The notes below the pieces were generated by a model. The model did no database searches. It saw nothing but the letters and a program-made list of their open reading frames with translations, and was not told where the DNA came from. From assembly GCF_016907845.1 (NCBI RefSeq), contig NZ_JAFBCS010000001.1, positions 1,054,001 to 1,118,000 of the forward strand: a stretch of 64,000 bases of DNA, in the 5' to 3' direction. This document shows, one piece after another, positions 1 to 9,893 of this stretch; positions within the stretch are counted from its first letter, which is position 1, and the number at the start of each line of letters is the position of its first letter. A program made the translations under genes and the position numbers. The stretch comes from Arcanobacterium pluranimalium (GTDB lineage: Bacteria > Actinomycetota > Actinomycetes > Actinomycetales > Actinomycetaceae).

Positions 1-1355
1 TCGACTCCCAGCATAGTAAAACCTCGGTCAAGTCCGAGCTTGACGGCAGCACGAGCAGCAGCATTCATGCCTGGTGCGAGGCCTCCCGCGTGCACGATGG
101 CGACGCGCGGTGAGGTGGGAAGCGAGTATTTCGGTGTCGGAACGGGCGAAGAGATCGTTTCGAAAATATCGATCATCTCGCGGTAGCCTTTTCCGCGCGA
201 CGAGATGGCCGCATCCCAGTTACCTGCAGCTAGATAGTCTTTGACGGCACGCGTGTTCTGGATCGTCTCCATCATTGGCAGGCGCACGAGTCGGTTGCGT
301 CGCGTTCCAATGATGACAGGTTCGTTTGAGTCGGTAGCATGGATGACGTCGTGTGCTGCAGTATAGCCGAGCAGGGTTGGCATCCAGCGGTCGTAGGCCG
401 ACGGCGTTCCGCCACGTTGCACATGGCCAAGGGAGGTGACGCGCGCGTCCTCGCCGAGTTTTTGTTCCAGAATTTCTTTAACCATGGTGGCGGTGATCGG
501 ATTCCCGGCGCGGTCTGTTGCACCCTCGGCCACAATCACCATCGAGTCGCGGCGGCCATGAGCACGCCCGATACGCAATTTCTCGCACATCGCATCCTCC
601 CAGCCGTCGGCTGGTGGAAGCTCAGGAACAAACACGTAATCGCAGCCACCGGCGATGGCGCTCATTAAGGCGAGGTAACCACAGCGGCGTCCCATCACTT
701 CAATCACAAAGGTGCGCTGATGCGAAGCGGCCGTCGAGGAAAGCGCATCGAGAGCTTCGACGATCCGGTGAAGTGCTGAATCAGCGCCCACGGTCATATC
801 GGTGCCTACGAGGTCGTTGTCGATTGACCCCACGACGCCAGCGATGTGTAGTTTTTGATGTTTCGCAGCCAGATCGGAAGAAATTGCTCCTTCAGCTGCG
901 AGTTCGTTAATGAGTTCTGGCCAAAGCTCGCGCAGTTCATCAGCGCCGGAGAGCGTGCCGTCACCGCCAATGATGACCAAACGGTCAATCCCATGCTCGA
1001 CCAGATTTTTCACGGCCTGCTTGATGCCGGCTCGTTCCCGGAATTCGGCGCAGCGGGCAGTGCCAATATGGGTGCCACCAGCAGCGAGGATTCCAGAAAC
1101 GTCATTCCACGTCATTTCTTGGATAAGATCTTCGCCGAATACCGCTCCTTTCCATCCCTCGCGAATGGCAAACGGAATTGCTCCTTCATGAAGAGCGGTG
1201 CGCACAACGGCGCGCACAACTGCATTCATTCCTTGAGCGTCGCCACCAGACGTGAGCACTCCGATTCGCACCGCCTCTGTTCGAGTTTGTGACTCAGTGG
1301 TGGTGGCATTAAATGGAAAATCAGAATGCTGCACAGAATGATCAACTTCGCTCAT
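1..1355 (-). CDS. pfkA: 6-phosphofructokinase, eukaryote-type tandem-domain form (3' end outside window)
   Basis: Phosphorylates fructose-6-phosphate to fructose-1,6-bisphosphate, the committed step of glycolysis. I translated it from ATG at 1355, behind AGAGGAG; about 451 codons are inside the window and the C-terminus lies beyond position 1. Residues 35-39 are TSGGD. Further on are GGDGTLSGADELR, GSIDNDLVGTDMTVG, ALHRI, SHQRTFVIEVMGRRCGYLAL and GHVQRGGTPSA, which track the catalytic half of animal and fungal PFK1 closely. GGDG (not GGDD) suggests ATP rather than pyrophosphate as donor. Near residue 420 a second PFK domain begins (VAIVHAGGLAPGMNAAARAA), so the enzyme is a fused duplicate of about 750 residues, not the usual 320-residue bacterial form. 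It is divergent from pgi, the preceding glycolytic step. Function is sure; the full length is inferred. Confidence 0.92.
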   Translation of the reverse strand, partial: MSEVDHSVQHSDFPFNATTTESQTRTEAVRIGVLTSGGDAQGMNAVVRAVVRTALHEGAIPFAIREGWKGAVFGEDLIQEMTWNDVSGILAAGGTHIGTARCAEFRERAGIKQAVKNLVEHGIDRLVIIGGDGTLSGADELRELWPELINELAAEGAISSDLAAKHQKLHIAGVVGSIDNDLVGTDMTVGADSALHRIVEALDALSSTAASHQRTFVIEVMGRRCGYLALMSAIAGGCDYVFVPELPPADGWEDAMCEKLRIGRAHGRRDSMVIVAEGATDRAGNPITATMVKEILEQKLGEDARVTSLGHVQRGGTPSAYDRWMPTLLGYTAAHDVIHATDSNEPVIIGTRRNRLVRLPMMETIQNTRAVKDYLAAGNWDAAISSRGKGYREMIDIFETISSPVPTPKYSLPTSPRVAIVHAGGLAPGMNAAARAAVKLGLDRGFTMLGV

Positions 1356-1678
1356 CTGCCTGCTCCTCTTCTTGTGCGTTCTTGTACGGTTTCTTGTGCG
1401 GTAGTACTTACGCGGTAATGAATACGCGACGGTGTGAAGCCGCCGGTTACAGCGCCGTTGGCACACACCCCACAATATGATACGTGATTTAGATCAAATT
1501 AATCTGATCTCCTCAGTGTAAATCCCTAAAAATTGGAAAGCGTGCAGTAGCTGTGAACGATGTGTTCGCCGGGACGTTGGAATGGTTAAGCGGCAATAGT
1601 GGCGGGTAACATATTTTGTGCGGCTACAACCCATTGAAATATCTCGTGCCGCATATTCCATTTTGAGGAGTTACGTCT
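1356..1678. promoter_or_regulatory. pfkA-pgi divergent intergenic region with CRP/FNR-like half-matching site
   Basis: 323 bases with no gene between the divergent phosphofructokinase and pgi. It must hold both promoters. At 1484-1497 the bases read GTGA-N6-TCAA, close to the CRP/GlxR core GTGA-N6-TCAC, and overlap the FNR-like stretch GATTTAGATCAAA. TATGAT at 1476-1481 could be a -10 box for pgi, but I see no convincing -35. The pgi ribosome-binding site GAGGAG is at 1664-1669. Assignment of the regulator is a guess. Confidence 0.3.
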
Positions 1679-3334
1679 ATGGCAATGCCAATTGATGCCA
1701 CACAAACACCTGCTTGGGCGAAGCTTGCCAAGCTTCGCGATGAGCTACGAGTAGATTTTCGTACGTGGTTCGAGACTGATCCTGAGCGGGCGCAGCGCCA
1801 TTCTCACCAGGCCGGTGAGCTTTTTGTTGACCTTTCGAAGTCGTATATCACCGATGAGATCAAAGAAGCCTTGCTTGAGCTGGCACGCGACGTGCAGCTG
1901 AGCGAGCGTCGCGATGCGATGTTTGCTGGTGAAAAAATCAACGTCACAGAGGGGCGCTCGGTTCTTCACACGGCTTTGCGTCAACCAGAGGGCAATTCGG
2001 TATTCGTAGACGGCGTAGATGTAGTTCCGGGCGTGCATGAGGTGCTTGCCCGCATCTTTGATTTTGCTGATCGGGTGCGTTCTGGGCAATGGCGTGGCAT
2101 TAGCGGAAAGCGCATCACAACAGTTGTGAATATTGGCATTGGCGGCTCCGATCTAGGCCCAGTGATGGCATATGAAGCGCTCAAGCCATATGTGCAAGAT
2201 GGCCTTGAATGCCGATTCATTTCCAATATTGATCCAACTGACTTGGGTGAAAAACTGCGCGGTGTTGATCCAGAAACGGTGCTCTTCATCGTGGCATCCA
2301 AGACGTTCACCACGCTCGAGACGCTCACCAACGCGCGTCAAGCCCGCGCATGGCTCCTCGAAGAGCTACAAGCTGCGGGAATAGACTCCGAGGGGGCGGT
2401 AGCGAAGCACTTTGTGGCGGTGTCTACCAATCTGGAGAAAGTCGCTGAGTTTGGCATTGATCCACTCAATGCCTTTGGATTCTGGGACTGGGTTGGCGGC
2501 CGCTACTCGGTGGATTCCGCCGTCGGCACCTCGCTTGCAATCGCGATTGGTTCGCAAGGTTTCGCGGATTTCTTGGGCGGTTTCAATACGATGGATGAGC
2601 ATTTTAAGAATGCGGCGCCTGAAGATAACGTGCCACTTCTTATGGGCCTGCTCAATATTTTCTACTGCAATTTCTTGGGTGCTGCTACGCATGCGGTGCT
2701 CCCATATGCGCAGTACTTGCACCGTTTCCCAGCATATTTGCAACAACTTACGATGGAATCGAATGGTAAGCGAGTGCGTTGGGACGGCACGGACGTGACG
2801 ACGACGACCGGCGAGGTGTTCTGGGGAGAGCCAGGCACCAACGGCCAGCACGCGTTCTACCAGTTGATTCATCAGGGCACCCAGCTGATTCCGGCAGATT
2901 TCATCGCATTCTCCAATCCAACATACGCGCTGAAAGACGGCGAGTTTGATCAGCATGAGCTGTTCCTTGGTAACTTCTTTGGACAGACGAAAGCGCTCGC
3001 TTTCGGTAAAACCGAAGAGGAAGTACGGGCGGAGGGTACGCGCGAAGAAATCGTTTCGGCGCGCGTTTTCCCTGGTAATAAGCCGACGACGTCGATCATG
3101 GCGCCAGCGCTCACTCCTGCAGTGTTGGGCCAGCTCATCGCGTTGTACGAGCATATTACTTTTGTGCAAGGCATCGTATGGGGCATTGATTCATTTGACC
3201 AGTGGGGCGTTGAGCTCGGTAAGCAGATGGCAAATCAGCTCACTGCCGCTGTTGCTGGTGACGAAGCAGAAATTGCAAAACAAGATCCATCAACGCGTGC
3301 GTTGATTAATTTCTACCGCGATACTCGTTTCTAG
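1679..3334 (+). CDS. pgi: glucose-6-phosphate isomerase
   Basis: Interconverts glucose-6-phosphate and fructose-6-phosphate in the cytoplasm. 551 residues, the normal length of the long bacterial form. Recognisable blocks are [19 protein letters not shown] (phosphate-binding sugar isomerase fold), [17 protein letters not shown], the PGI signature region [25 protein letters not shown], and [18 protein letters not shown], with the C-terminal block [13 protein letters not shown]. The start at 1679 follows GAGGAG at good spacing; a second in-frame ATG six bases later is possible. It is divergent from the phosphofructokinase, so two consecutive glycolytic steps share one control region. Assignment is firm. 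Confidence 0.97.
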   Translation: MAMPIDATQTPAWAKLAKLRDELRVDFRTWFETDPERAQRHSHQAGELFVDLSKSYITDEIKEALLELARDVQLSERRDAMFAGEKINVTEGRSVLHTALRQPEGNSVFVDGVDVVPGVHEVLARIFDFADRVRSGQWRGISGKRITTVVNIGIGGSDLGPVMAYEALKPYVQDGLECRFISNIDPTDLGEKLRGVDPETVLFIVASKTFTTLETLTNARQARAWLLEELQAAGIDSEGAVAKHFVAVSTNLEKVAEFGIDPLNAFGFWDWVGGRYSVDSAVGTSLAIAIGSQGFADFLGGFNTMDEHFKNAAPEDNVPLLMGLLNIFYCNFLGAATHAVLPYAQYLHRFPAYLQQLTMESNGKRVRWDGTDVTTTTGEVFWGEPGTNGQHAFYQLIHQGTQLIPADFIAFSNPTYALKDGEFDQHELFLGNFFGQTKALAFGKTEEEVRAEGTREEIVSARVFPGNKPTTSIMAPALTPAVLGQLIALYEHITFVQGIVWGIDSFDQWGVELGKQMANQLTAAVAGDEAEIAKQDPSTRALINFYRDTRF

Positions 3335-3451
3335 TCTGCTTGGAAACCTTTTTATCGGTGAGCTTAAAGCACTTAAGTCATAGGTGAAGGATTCCAATAA
3401 ATAGTAGGGTAGGAGTGTTTCGTGGATCACCACATTTCACCAAATACATAG

Positions 3452-4462
<1,011 letters not shown>

Positions 4463-4487
4463 ACGAATCTTTATAGTTGCTAACTTA

Positions 4488-4533
4488 AGGTGGTGGGTGG
4501 CAGATACCTTTCGGTATCTGCCACCCACCACCT
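4488..4533. terminator. long hairpin after mdh
   Basis: Perfect 21-bp inverted repeat, arms 4488-4508 and 4513-4533, with the four-base loop TTTC. The stem begins AGGTGGTGGGTGG. No run of T follows on either strand, so this is an I-shaped, U-tract-poor terminator of the kind accepted in actinobacteria. It lies between the convergent mdh and the 4604-5029 gene and could serve both. Confidence 0.8.
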
Positions 4534-4541
4534 GTCTACCC

Positions 4542-4581
4542 TTAGTAAATGCCAGTGCTATGCGCCAGTGGCATTTACTAA
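4542..4581. repeat. second inverted repeat after mdh
   Basis: 13-bp perfect arms at 4542-4554 (TTAGTAAATGCCA) and 4569-4581 around a 14-base loop, directly behind the mdh hairpin. It is probably a backup terminator for one of the two converging genes or a protein-binding palindrome. There is no T-tract. Confidence 0.55.
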
Positions 4582-4603
4582 CGCTCAATAGGGGAGGTTT
4601 TGC

Positions 4604-5029
4604 CTAGTTGAGCTTTTCGGTGTTTTGCTCGCCGGTGGAGTCAACGACATCCGTTGAGTCACGAACATCGGTGGAGCCGACTACATCGGTTGTGCCAAGA
4701 ACGTCGGTATGGGCAAAGCCATGATCGCCTGCGGAATCTTGCGCGACCGGCGTCGCTGTTGTAGCTGGCATTGCAGCTGTGGCTGGCACATCGTGAGCGG
4801 TTTGTTGAGCGGCTTGATCGTGCTCAAGCTCAGGATCTTGGGCTACTGATTCCACTTTGCTATCGCGATGGTGTTTAACAACGGCGCTGATAGCGATGAG
4901 CAGTGCAAATGCCAGTAGAATCACCACAAGGCTAATTCGCGTGTCAAACTTGTATCCCAAGCTGAACAGTATCGTGAGGACTCCTGTTGTTGTAACAAGT
5001 AGACCGAAAATGCTGGTGGAAAGTCTCAT
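4604..5029 (-). CDS. small membrane protein with Thr/Asp-rich repeat tail
   Basis: 141 residues, no family recognised. Two hydrophobic segments fill residues 5-25 and about 32-50, followed by a basic stretch (VVKHHRD) and a long low-complexity cytoplasmic or extracellular tail rich in Ala, Asp, Thr and Val. The tail ends in near-repeats of S/G-TDVV/R-D/G (TDVLGTTDVVGSTDVRDSTD). Its ATG overlaps the stop of the upstream PspC-domain gene by four bases (ATGA at 5026-5029), so the two are translationally coupled. The pairing suggests it belongs to the same membrane-stress module. No function can be read from the sequence. Confidence 0.75.
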   Translation of the reverse strand: MRLSTSIFGLLVTTTGVLTILFSLGYKFDTRISLVVILLAFALLIAISAVVKHHRDSKVESVAQDPELEHDQAAQQTAHDVPATAAMPATTATPVAQDSAGDHGFAHTDVLGTTDVVGSTDVRDSTDVVDSTGEQNTEKLN

Positions 5030-6630
5030 TTGTTGACTCCTTCATTAGTGCCTTGAGGTGCGTTAGGTGCTGTCGGTTGATTCGATCCCATTGGTTCGCC
5101 TGGTTTTATCGACTCGCCATCGTGCGTTCGCTCGCCATGCTGCATTGGTGCTGCTGGCGCGCCCTCAGGAAGAGCCGGCGTGGAGCCGGGAGCTGCGTCA
5201 GGCGCAGAACCGAGCGCTGGGTCGATATTGTCTAGGTCGCGGATCTCGACTTTTCCTACAGTGAAGTCAAGGTGGATATGGCGAGCCTTTTCTGGTTCTT
5301 TAACAGCTGCAGCATTGGCGACGGTCACTGGCCCAGAGAGTTCAAATCGTATGCGGTCTTGCTGGGTGGCTTGTTTAGCAGAATCTTTGCCTGCCTTTTT
5401 AGCGTCTTTCAGCGCCCGAATATCGTTCATTCGAATGACGGCATTATCGTCGTCAAGCACTTGCCAACCCTGAGAATTTTGAATGATTAGCTCGCCTAGT
5501 CCATCAACATGGAAGACGATCGGCTCATTATTGGAAATAATGAACTTCATATTGGAGATCACGGTAGATATTTCGGCCGTGCGTTCTTTAGTGTCTTTAG
5601 AGATAGTGATCGTACTGTTGTTCATTACCGACGTCGTGTTGCTATCTGCCAGCGAAGATACAACGGTGAAGTTTCGGTAGTGAGGATCTTTAAGCACACT
5701 GCTTGGAGTTGCAATTCCTACCAGCAGTGCCGTCAGTACTATTGGCGATACCAGCCATGCGAGCACGGTGAGCCAGGTTGCGCGAAGTCCACGAGCACCA
5801 GCAATGAGAATTCCGATTCCGAGAATGGTGAAGCCCGCGCCAACAGCGGCAATTGCTCCGCCCATAGTTCCACCACCGGCGAGCAACACAACTGCTGTTG
5901 TTGCTAAGGCCACTGCCAAACTGCAGGCGATGAACATACCTGAAGCGGCCGGCGTCTTCGCTTTCACCGGAGCGGGTGGAGCCTGCTCGTATGCCTGCGC
6001 ATTCGGTGATCGTAAGCTGGCAAAATACGATTTTTTATTGTTTGCTTCTGCGCTTTCGTTCGAAGCAGGCCAGGGTGTGTCGGCGCTGGGTGCGCCAGTG
6101 CCCGGCATATCGGCGTTGTACGAAGCGTGTTCATGCGTCGTCTGCACATTGGGCGCGGCTGTATATGGCGTGGCTGAGTATGGTGCCTGGGCGAAACCTT
6201 GTGAATTGTTGTTGCGCTTTTTGCGCGACGACGCGATGATCGCCCACACGAGGAATCCAAGCACGATAAACGGAATAAAAAGCACAATCGCTGCTACTGT
6301 TACCGCTTTGATGAAGTGTCCGAGTGAGGATACGCCGACGAGTCCGATAAGGGTCATGAGTCCAGCTGCGAGCGTGCTCCCTTGCGGATTGCCGCGAATC
6401 GTCTGCTCAAGCGAAATCTGATTGTCGGGGTAGGTCGGCACAAGGAGCCATAGCAAGCCGTAGATGAAGAAAGAAATTCCTCCGAACACGAGTCCGAGTA
6501 CGAAGAGGATTCTGATCAGGAGGGGGCTAATGCCCCAGCGGTGGCCGATGCCAGCGCATACGCCACCGAGCATACCGTCATGTGTGCGGCGCAGTGGATA
6601 ACTGCGAACTGAATTAAAGAATTTGTCCAT
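5026..6630 (-). CDS. PspC-domain membrane protein with LiaF-like C-terminal region
   Basis: Envelope-stress type membrane protein. From ATG at 6630 it is 534 residues; an upstream GTG at 6657 is in frame, but neither start has a clear ribosome-binding site. Residues 10-70 form a PspC domain (LRRTHDGMLGGVCAGIGHRWGI, then a hydrophobic helix with IYGLLWLLVPT). More membrane helices follow, separated by a Pro/Ala/Thr-rich loop. After the last helix comes a soluble beta-rich segment resembling the toastrack domain of LiaF-type proteins (inference), then a Pro/Gly-rich tail. It is divergent from a histidine kinase that also carries PspC. By family knowledge, such pairs sense membrane damage. Confidence 0.8.
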   Translation of the reverse strand: MDKFFNSVRSYPLRRTHDGMLGGVCAGIGHRWGISPLLIRILFVLGLVFGGISFFIYGLLWLLVPTYPDNQISLEQTIRGNPQGSTLAAGLMTLIGLVGVSSLGHFIKAVTVAAIVLFIPFIVLGFLVWAIIASSRKKRNNNSQGFAQAPYSATPYTAAPNVQTTHEHASYNADMPGTGAPSADTPWPASNESAEANNKKSYFASLRSPNAQAYEQAPPAPVKAKTPAASGMFIACSLAVALATTAVVLLAGGGTMGGAIAAVGAGFTILGIGILIAGARGLRATWLTVLAWLVSPIVLTALLVGIATPSSVLKDPHYRNFTVVSSLADSNTTSVMNNSTITISKDTKERTAEISTVISNMKFIISNNEPIVFHVDGLGELIIQNSQGWQVLDDDNAVIRMNDIRALKDAKKAGKDSAKQATQQDRIRFELSGPVTVANAAAVKEPEKARHIHLDFTVGKVEIRDLDNIDPALGSAPDAAPGSTPALPEGAPAAPMQHGERTHDGESIKPGEPMGSNQPTAPNAPQGTNEGVNK

Positions 6631-6740
6631 GCTTGAATTCTGCCCGCATTGGCACACATATTTGTATCAGGAAACCCCCTGAAAGAACCCTGATTTATTT
6701 CGCAGTAAAACCCTGATTTATCGCGATCACCTTTCCATTC

Positions 6741-8045
6741 ATGCCGTTTCGTGGGAGTATCGTGAATGTGAACGATTTGCACAACTCCAATCGGTATTCG
6801 ATGCCCGACAAATACGATTTTTCCCAATTGCGGGACCCGCGTGCTCGCCAGCGCCCGGTACTAGCGCGGCGCAGACCTGCGGTCATCGCGGGCGTATGCC
6901 GAGGCCTTTCTGTGCATTTGGGCGGCACGGTGGCGAAGTGGAGAGTGCTGTTTTTCGTATCAATCCCATTCCTCATCGGCCCGATCCTCTACCTGGTGCT
7001 GGCAGTGCACCTACCTCGGTTCACGCCGTCGATGGAGATTCCCGCCGAGCAGAGGAGAATCGCACCCCAGCTTGAGCAGGTAAATGAAAGCAGGGAAGCG
7101 CAGTCGAGCACGCTCTCGTCTCACGTCGTATTGATTTTTTTACTTCTGGCAACTGCAGCGATGATTGCTTTAAGCGGTATTAGCGCTTTAAGTGATTGGT
7201 TCTTCCCAGTGCTGTTTATGCTGATCATCGTAGGTGGAGGAATGACCGCCTGGGCTGCGCCACTCACAGATGGCACGATTTCTTATTCAAAAGTGTTGAT
7301 TGGCACCACTATTGCCACGGTCGGCGCAATATTCCTAGTGACATATAGTGGCGGTCTTTCGGCAATCATGTCCGGTTTGCTCACGGGAATTGCGGCCTTA
7401 GCTGCGATCCTGCTGGTGATCTCACCGATCATGGCGCAACTGCGCACCAATCTGATCCACACTAACGAAGAGAAAATCCGGGAATCCGAACGCGCTGATA
7501 TTGCAGCTCATCTGCATGATTCTGTATTGCAAACGCTGTCGTTGATTCGGTCGCGCGCGCATGAGCCGGAGGTGGTGAGCATGTTGGCGCGTTCTCAAGA
7601 ACAAGATTTACGCAGGTATTTGTATGAAGATCGACCTGAAACGGGCACTTCACTCGCCGCCGAATTGCGCGATCTCGTGCAGGAATTAGAGCGGCGTTAT
7701 CAGCACGAGGTCGACGTCGTCGTCACCGGCGACATCTCACCCTCGCCCGCACTCCACGCGCTCATCGCGGCTACCGGAGAAGCCATTACCAATGCGTGCA
7801 AGCATGGCGGCAGCCATCCGGTTTCGGTATACGCCGAGTTGAACGAAGCGGAATCGGCAGTGTGGGTACGCGATCGCGGCGAAGGATTTGATTTGGATAA
7901 TATTGGCGAAGATCGCGCTGGTATTCGCGAATCGCTGATCGGCCGCATGGAACGCGTGGGCGGACACGTGAAAATTCGCACCCCGCTTCCCAACGGCGGT
8001 ACCGAAGTGCACATAAGTTTAATAACTAATGAAGGTGAGAAATAG
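6741..8045 (+). CDS. PspC-fused sensor histidine kinase
   Basis: Membrane sensor kinase of the NarL/LiaS class. From ATG at 6741, 434 residues; GTG at 6762 (behind GGGAG) and ATG at 6801 are alternative starts. Residues about 38-92 form a PspC domain (RRRPAVIAGVCRGLSVHLGG plus a hydrophobic helix). About four more membrane helices lie at 128-232. The HisKA_3 box is ERADIAAHLHDSVLQTLSLI with phospho-acceptor His259, and the HATPase domain shows ITNACKHGG (N box) and VRDRGEGFDLDN (G1 box). The response regulator follows directly. The layout matches corynebacterial EsrS-type kinases (by recollection), which respond to cell-envelope stress. Confidence 0.9.
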   Translation: MPFRGSIVNVNDLHNSNRYSMPDKYDFSQLRDPRARQRPVLARRRPAVIAGVCRGLSVHLGGTVAKWRVLFFVSIPFLIGPILYLVLAVHLPRFTPSMEIPAEQRRIAPQLEQVNESREAQSSTLSSHVVLIFLLLATAAMIALSGISALSDWFFPVLFMLIIVGGGMTAWAAPLTDGTISYSKVLIGTTIATVGAIFLVTYSGGLSAIMSGLLTGIAALAAILLVISPIMAQLRTNLIHTNEEKIRESERADIAAHLHDSVLQTLSLIRSRAHEPEVVSMLARSQEQDLRRYLYEDRPETGTSLAAELRDLVQELERRYQHEVDVVVTGDISPSPALHALIAATGEAITNACKHGGSHPVSVYAELNEAESAVWVRDRGEGFDLDNIGEDRAGIRESLIGRMERVGGHVKIRTPLPNGGTEVHISLITNEGEK

Positions 8046-8046
8046 A

Positions 8047-8706
8047 GTGGATATTATCATTGTCGATGATCACGACCTCGTGCGAACCGGGGTGTCTATG
8101 CAGCTCAAGAATGCTGAGCCTGATTTTACGATCGTAGGTGAAGCTGCCGACGTCGCCTCCGCTGTGGAAGTGATCCGCAGCGTTCCTTGCGATGTGGTGC
8201 TCTTGGACGTGCATTTGCCCGGTGGTAACGGCGGGGGAGGCGCCGAGGTTGTGCAGCGTATCATGGCGCTGGGTCTCGAACGCACCCCGCGTTTTCTTGC
8301 GCTTTCGGTTTCCGATGCTGCCGACGACGTCGTGTCGGTTATTCGCGCCGGCGCTCGCGGGTATGTTACAAAGTCAATTAATACCGATGAGCTGGTGGAA
8401 GCCGTCAAACGAGTAGCCGCTGGCGACGCCGCGTTCTCGCCTCGCTTGGCCGGCTTCGTTCTTGACGCATTCGGTGGCGCAGGTCCGACGCACGGTTCGT
8501 CCGATCCTGATCTCGATGCGCTATCGACGCGTGAAAAAGAAGTCATGCGCTTGATTGCGCGCGGCTACACTTATCGAGAAGTTGCCACGGAACTTTATAT
8601 TTCGATCAAGACAGTTGAAACGCACGTATCGGCAGTACTGCGCAAGTTACAGCTTTCGAATAGGCGTGAACTCTCTCGCTGGGCAGCCGCGCGCGGAATC
8701 AGCTAA
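8047..8706 (+). CDS. LuxR/NarL-family response regulator
   Basis: Partner of the PspC-fused kinase just upstream. The GTG at 8047 sits seven bases after GAAGGTGAGA and gives 219 residues starting MDIIIVDDHD; an ATG at 8029 is in frame but inside the kinase gene. In the receiver domain Asp7 and Asp8 form the acidic pocket, Asp54 (VVLLDVHLP) accepts the phosphate and KS in YVTKSINTDE is the conserved Lys. The loop after it is unusually Gly-rich (PGGNGGGGAEV). The C-terminal helix-turn-helix is LSTREKEVMRLIARGYTYRE then SIKTVETHVSAVLRKL. Its stop overlaps the end of purU on the other strand. Confidence 0.93.
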   Translation: MDIIIVDDHDLVRTGVSMQLKNAEPDFTIVGEAADVASAVEVIRSVPCDVVLLDVHLPGGNGGGGAEVVQRIMALGLERTPRFLALSVSDAADDVVSVIRAGARGYVTKSINTDELVEAVKRVAAGDAAFSPRLAGFVLDAFGGAGPTHGSSDPDLDALSTREKEVMRLIARGYTYREVATELYISIKTVETHVSAVLRKLQLSNRRELSRWAAARGIS

Positions 8707-9551
8707 CTGAATATTACGGTGCGGCTACCATTCATAAGAATGCGGTGCTCAGCATGCCAGCGCACGGCACGGGAAAGAACCTGCCGTTCGACTTCGGCTC
8801 CTTTAGCAACAAGATCGGTGAGGGCGTCGTTATGTGCCACACGAACTACGTCTTGTTCGATGATTGGGCCTTCGTCAAGATCCATAGTGACGTAATGCGC
8901 GGTAGCGCCAATGAGCTTCACGCCGCGCTGATGAGCTTGGGCATAAGGGCGTGCCCCTTTGAACGAGGGCAGGAACGAATGGTGAATATTGATCACATTA
9001 CCCGCGAGGATTTCGCACAATTCGGGCGAAAGAATCTGCATATAACGAGCTAAAACGACGAGTTCAACCTCTCGTTCGCGCACGATATTAAGGAGTTGTT
9101 GCTCAGCTTCTCGCTTAGATTCGGCAGTGATAGGAATATAGATGAATTCCTGCTCGTAAAACTCGGCGATAGAGCGCAAATCTTCGTGATTTCCCACCAC
9201 CGCCACGACGTCGATTGGCAGCCGGCCATCGTGGTGCTTTGCAAGCAGATCAGACAGGCAGTGGCTCTCTTTTGTGACCATGATGAGAGTGCGGAGCGGT
9301 TTATCGATTTCAGCTATGTCAAAATCCATTGAGTAATTCTGGGCAAGCTGCGTCATTGCCGCTTCAATGGTGCTTTTGCCGCCTGGAACAAAAGCCTCGA
9401 TCCGAATGAAAAATCGCCCTTCGGCGTCGTCATTATACTGTTGTGATTCGAGAATATTGCCGCCAACTGAAGCGAGCAAACCAGTGACGGCGTACACGAT
9501 CCCAGGTTTGTCTGGACACGACATCGTTAAAACAAGTTTCTCTGAATTCAT
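8703..9551 (-). CDS. purU: formyltetrahydrofolate deformylase
   Basis: Hydrolyses 10-formyl-THF to formate and THF, supplying formate and balancing one-carbon pools. 282 residues. Residues 1-80 are an ACT regulatory domain (LTMSCPDKPGIVYAVTGLLAS). The formyltransferase domain carries NIHHSFLPSFKGARPYAQAH with the catalytic Asn-His pair and ATAHYVTMDLDEGPIIEQ with the catalytic Asp. ATG at 9551 follows GGAAGA on the minus strand. It is divergent from glyA-folD, which make and use the same cofactor. It overlaps the response regulator end by four bases, so transcription converges without an intervening hairpin. Confidence 0.95.
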   Translation of the reverse strand: MNSEKLVLTMSCPDKPGIVYAVTGLLASVGGNILESQQYNDDAEGRFFIRIEAFVPGGKSTIEAAMTQLAQNYSMDFDIAEIDKPLRTLIMVTKESHCLSDLLAKHHDGRLPIDVVAVVGNHEDLRSIAEFYEQEFIYIPITAESKREAEQQLLNIVREREVELVVLARYMQILSPELCEILAGNVINIHHSFLPSFKGARPYAQAHQRGVKLIGATAHYVTMDLDEGPIIEQDVVRVAHNDALTDLVAKGAEVERQVLSRAVRWHAEHRILMNGSRTVIFS

Positions 9552-9737
9552 TCTTCCAGCATAAAGGACTCAAAAATCGATTGCTGGTGTGCCCAGAGTG
9601 TGAAAACGTGCGACGAAGAGTGCGAAAATGTGCGCTCAATGAGGCATAAATTGAGGCGTAAGCACGTCTCAGAATATTGGTGATCAAACGTACTGGAGTT
9701 TCCGAATAATGGATTCTAGCGGTGGGGCAGGTTGATG

Positions 9738-9746
9738 TGGGATAAT
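9738..9746 (+). promoter_or_regulatory. extended -10 promoter of glyA-folD
   Basis: TGG-GATAAT at 9738-9746 fits an extended -10 element (TGn then TANAAT-like). Transcription from about 9752 would begin just before the ZTP riboswitch. I see no good -35. The remainder of 9552-9737 (between purU and this promoter) shows nothing else I can name; it should include the purU promoter. Confidence 0.45.
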
Positions 9747-9751
9747 ATAGA

Positions 9752-9835
9752 CCTATCCGCAACTGGCGCCTGAGGTGGTCACCACCGGGGAGCGGACAAA
9801 CAGAGGATCGCTAGTCGCTCGCCTGGGCAAGTGAT
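9752..9835 (+). ncRNA. ZTP (pfl) riboswitch upstream of glyA
   Basis: The RNA contains the conserved blocks of the pfl motif in order: CCGCAACTGGCG at 9757-9768, a GGTGG...CCACC stem around 9774-9785 followed by GGGGAGCGG, and the 3' block CGCCTGGGCA at 9820-9829, which would pair back in a pseudoknot. This class binds ZTP/ZMP, the alarmone of 10-formyl-THF shortage, and typically controls glyA, folD, purH and related genes. The genes downstream here fit exactly. The segment 9842-9861 can form a short GCAG...CTGC hairpin before the ribosome-binding site AGGAGG at 9879-9884, a possible expression platform. Confidence 0.88.
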
Positions 9836-9893
9836 CGAACAGTGCAGCGTGCACGCGCACTGCCACTAGAAACACTGCAGGAGGACAGCCAGA

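Noticed and set aside
2366-3169. 267-residue minus-strand ORF inside pgi
   Set aside because: Shadow of a strongly conserved enzyme gene; composition is rich in Arg/His/Cys as expected for antisense translation.
5768-6421. 217-residue plus-strand ORF opposite the PspC gene
   Set aside because: Antisense of Ala/Thr-rich coding sequence; the minus-strand protein has a clear domain and membrane pattern.
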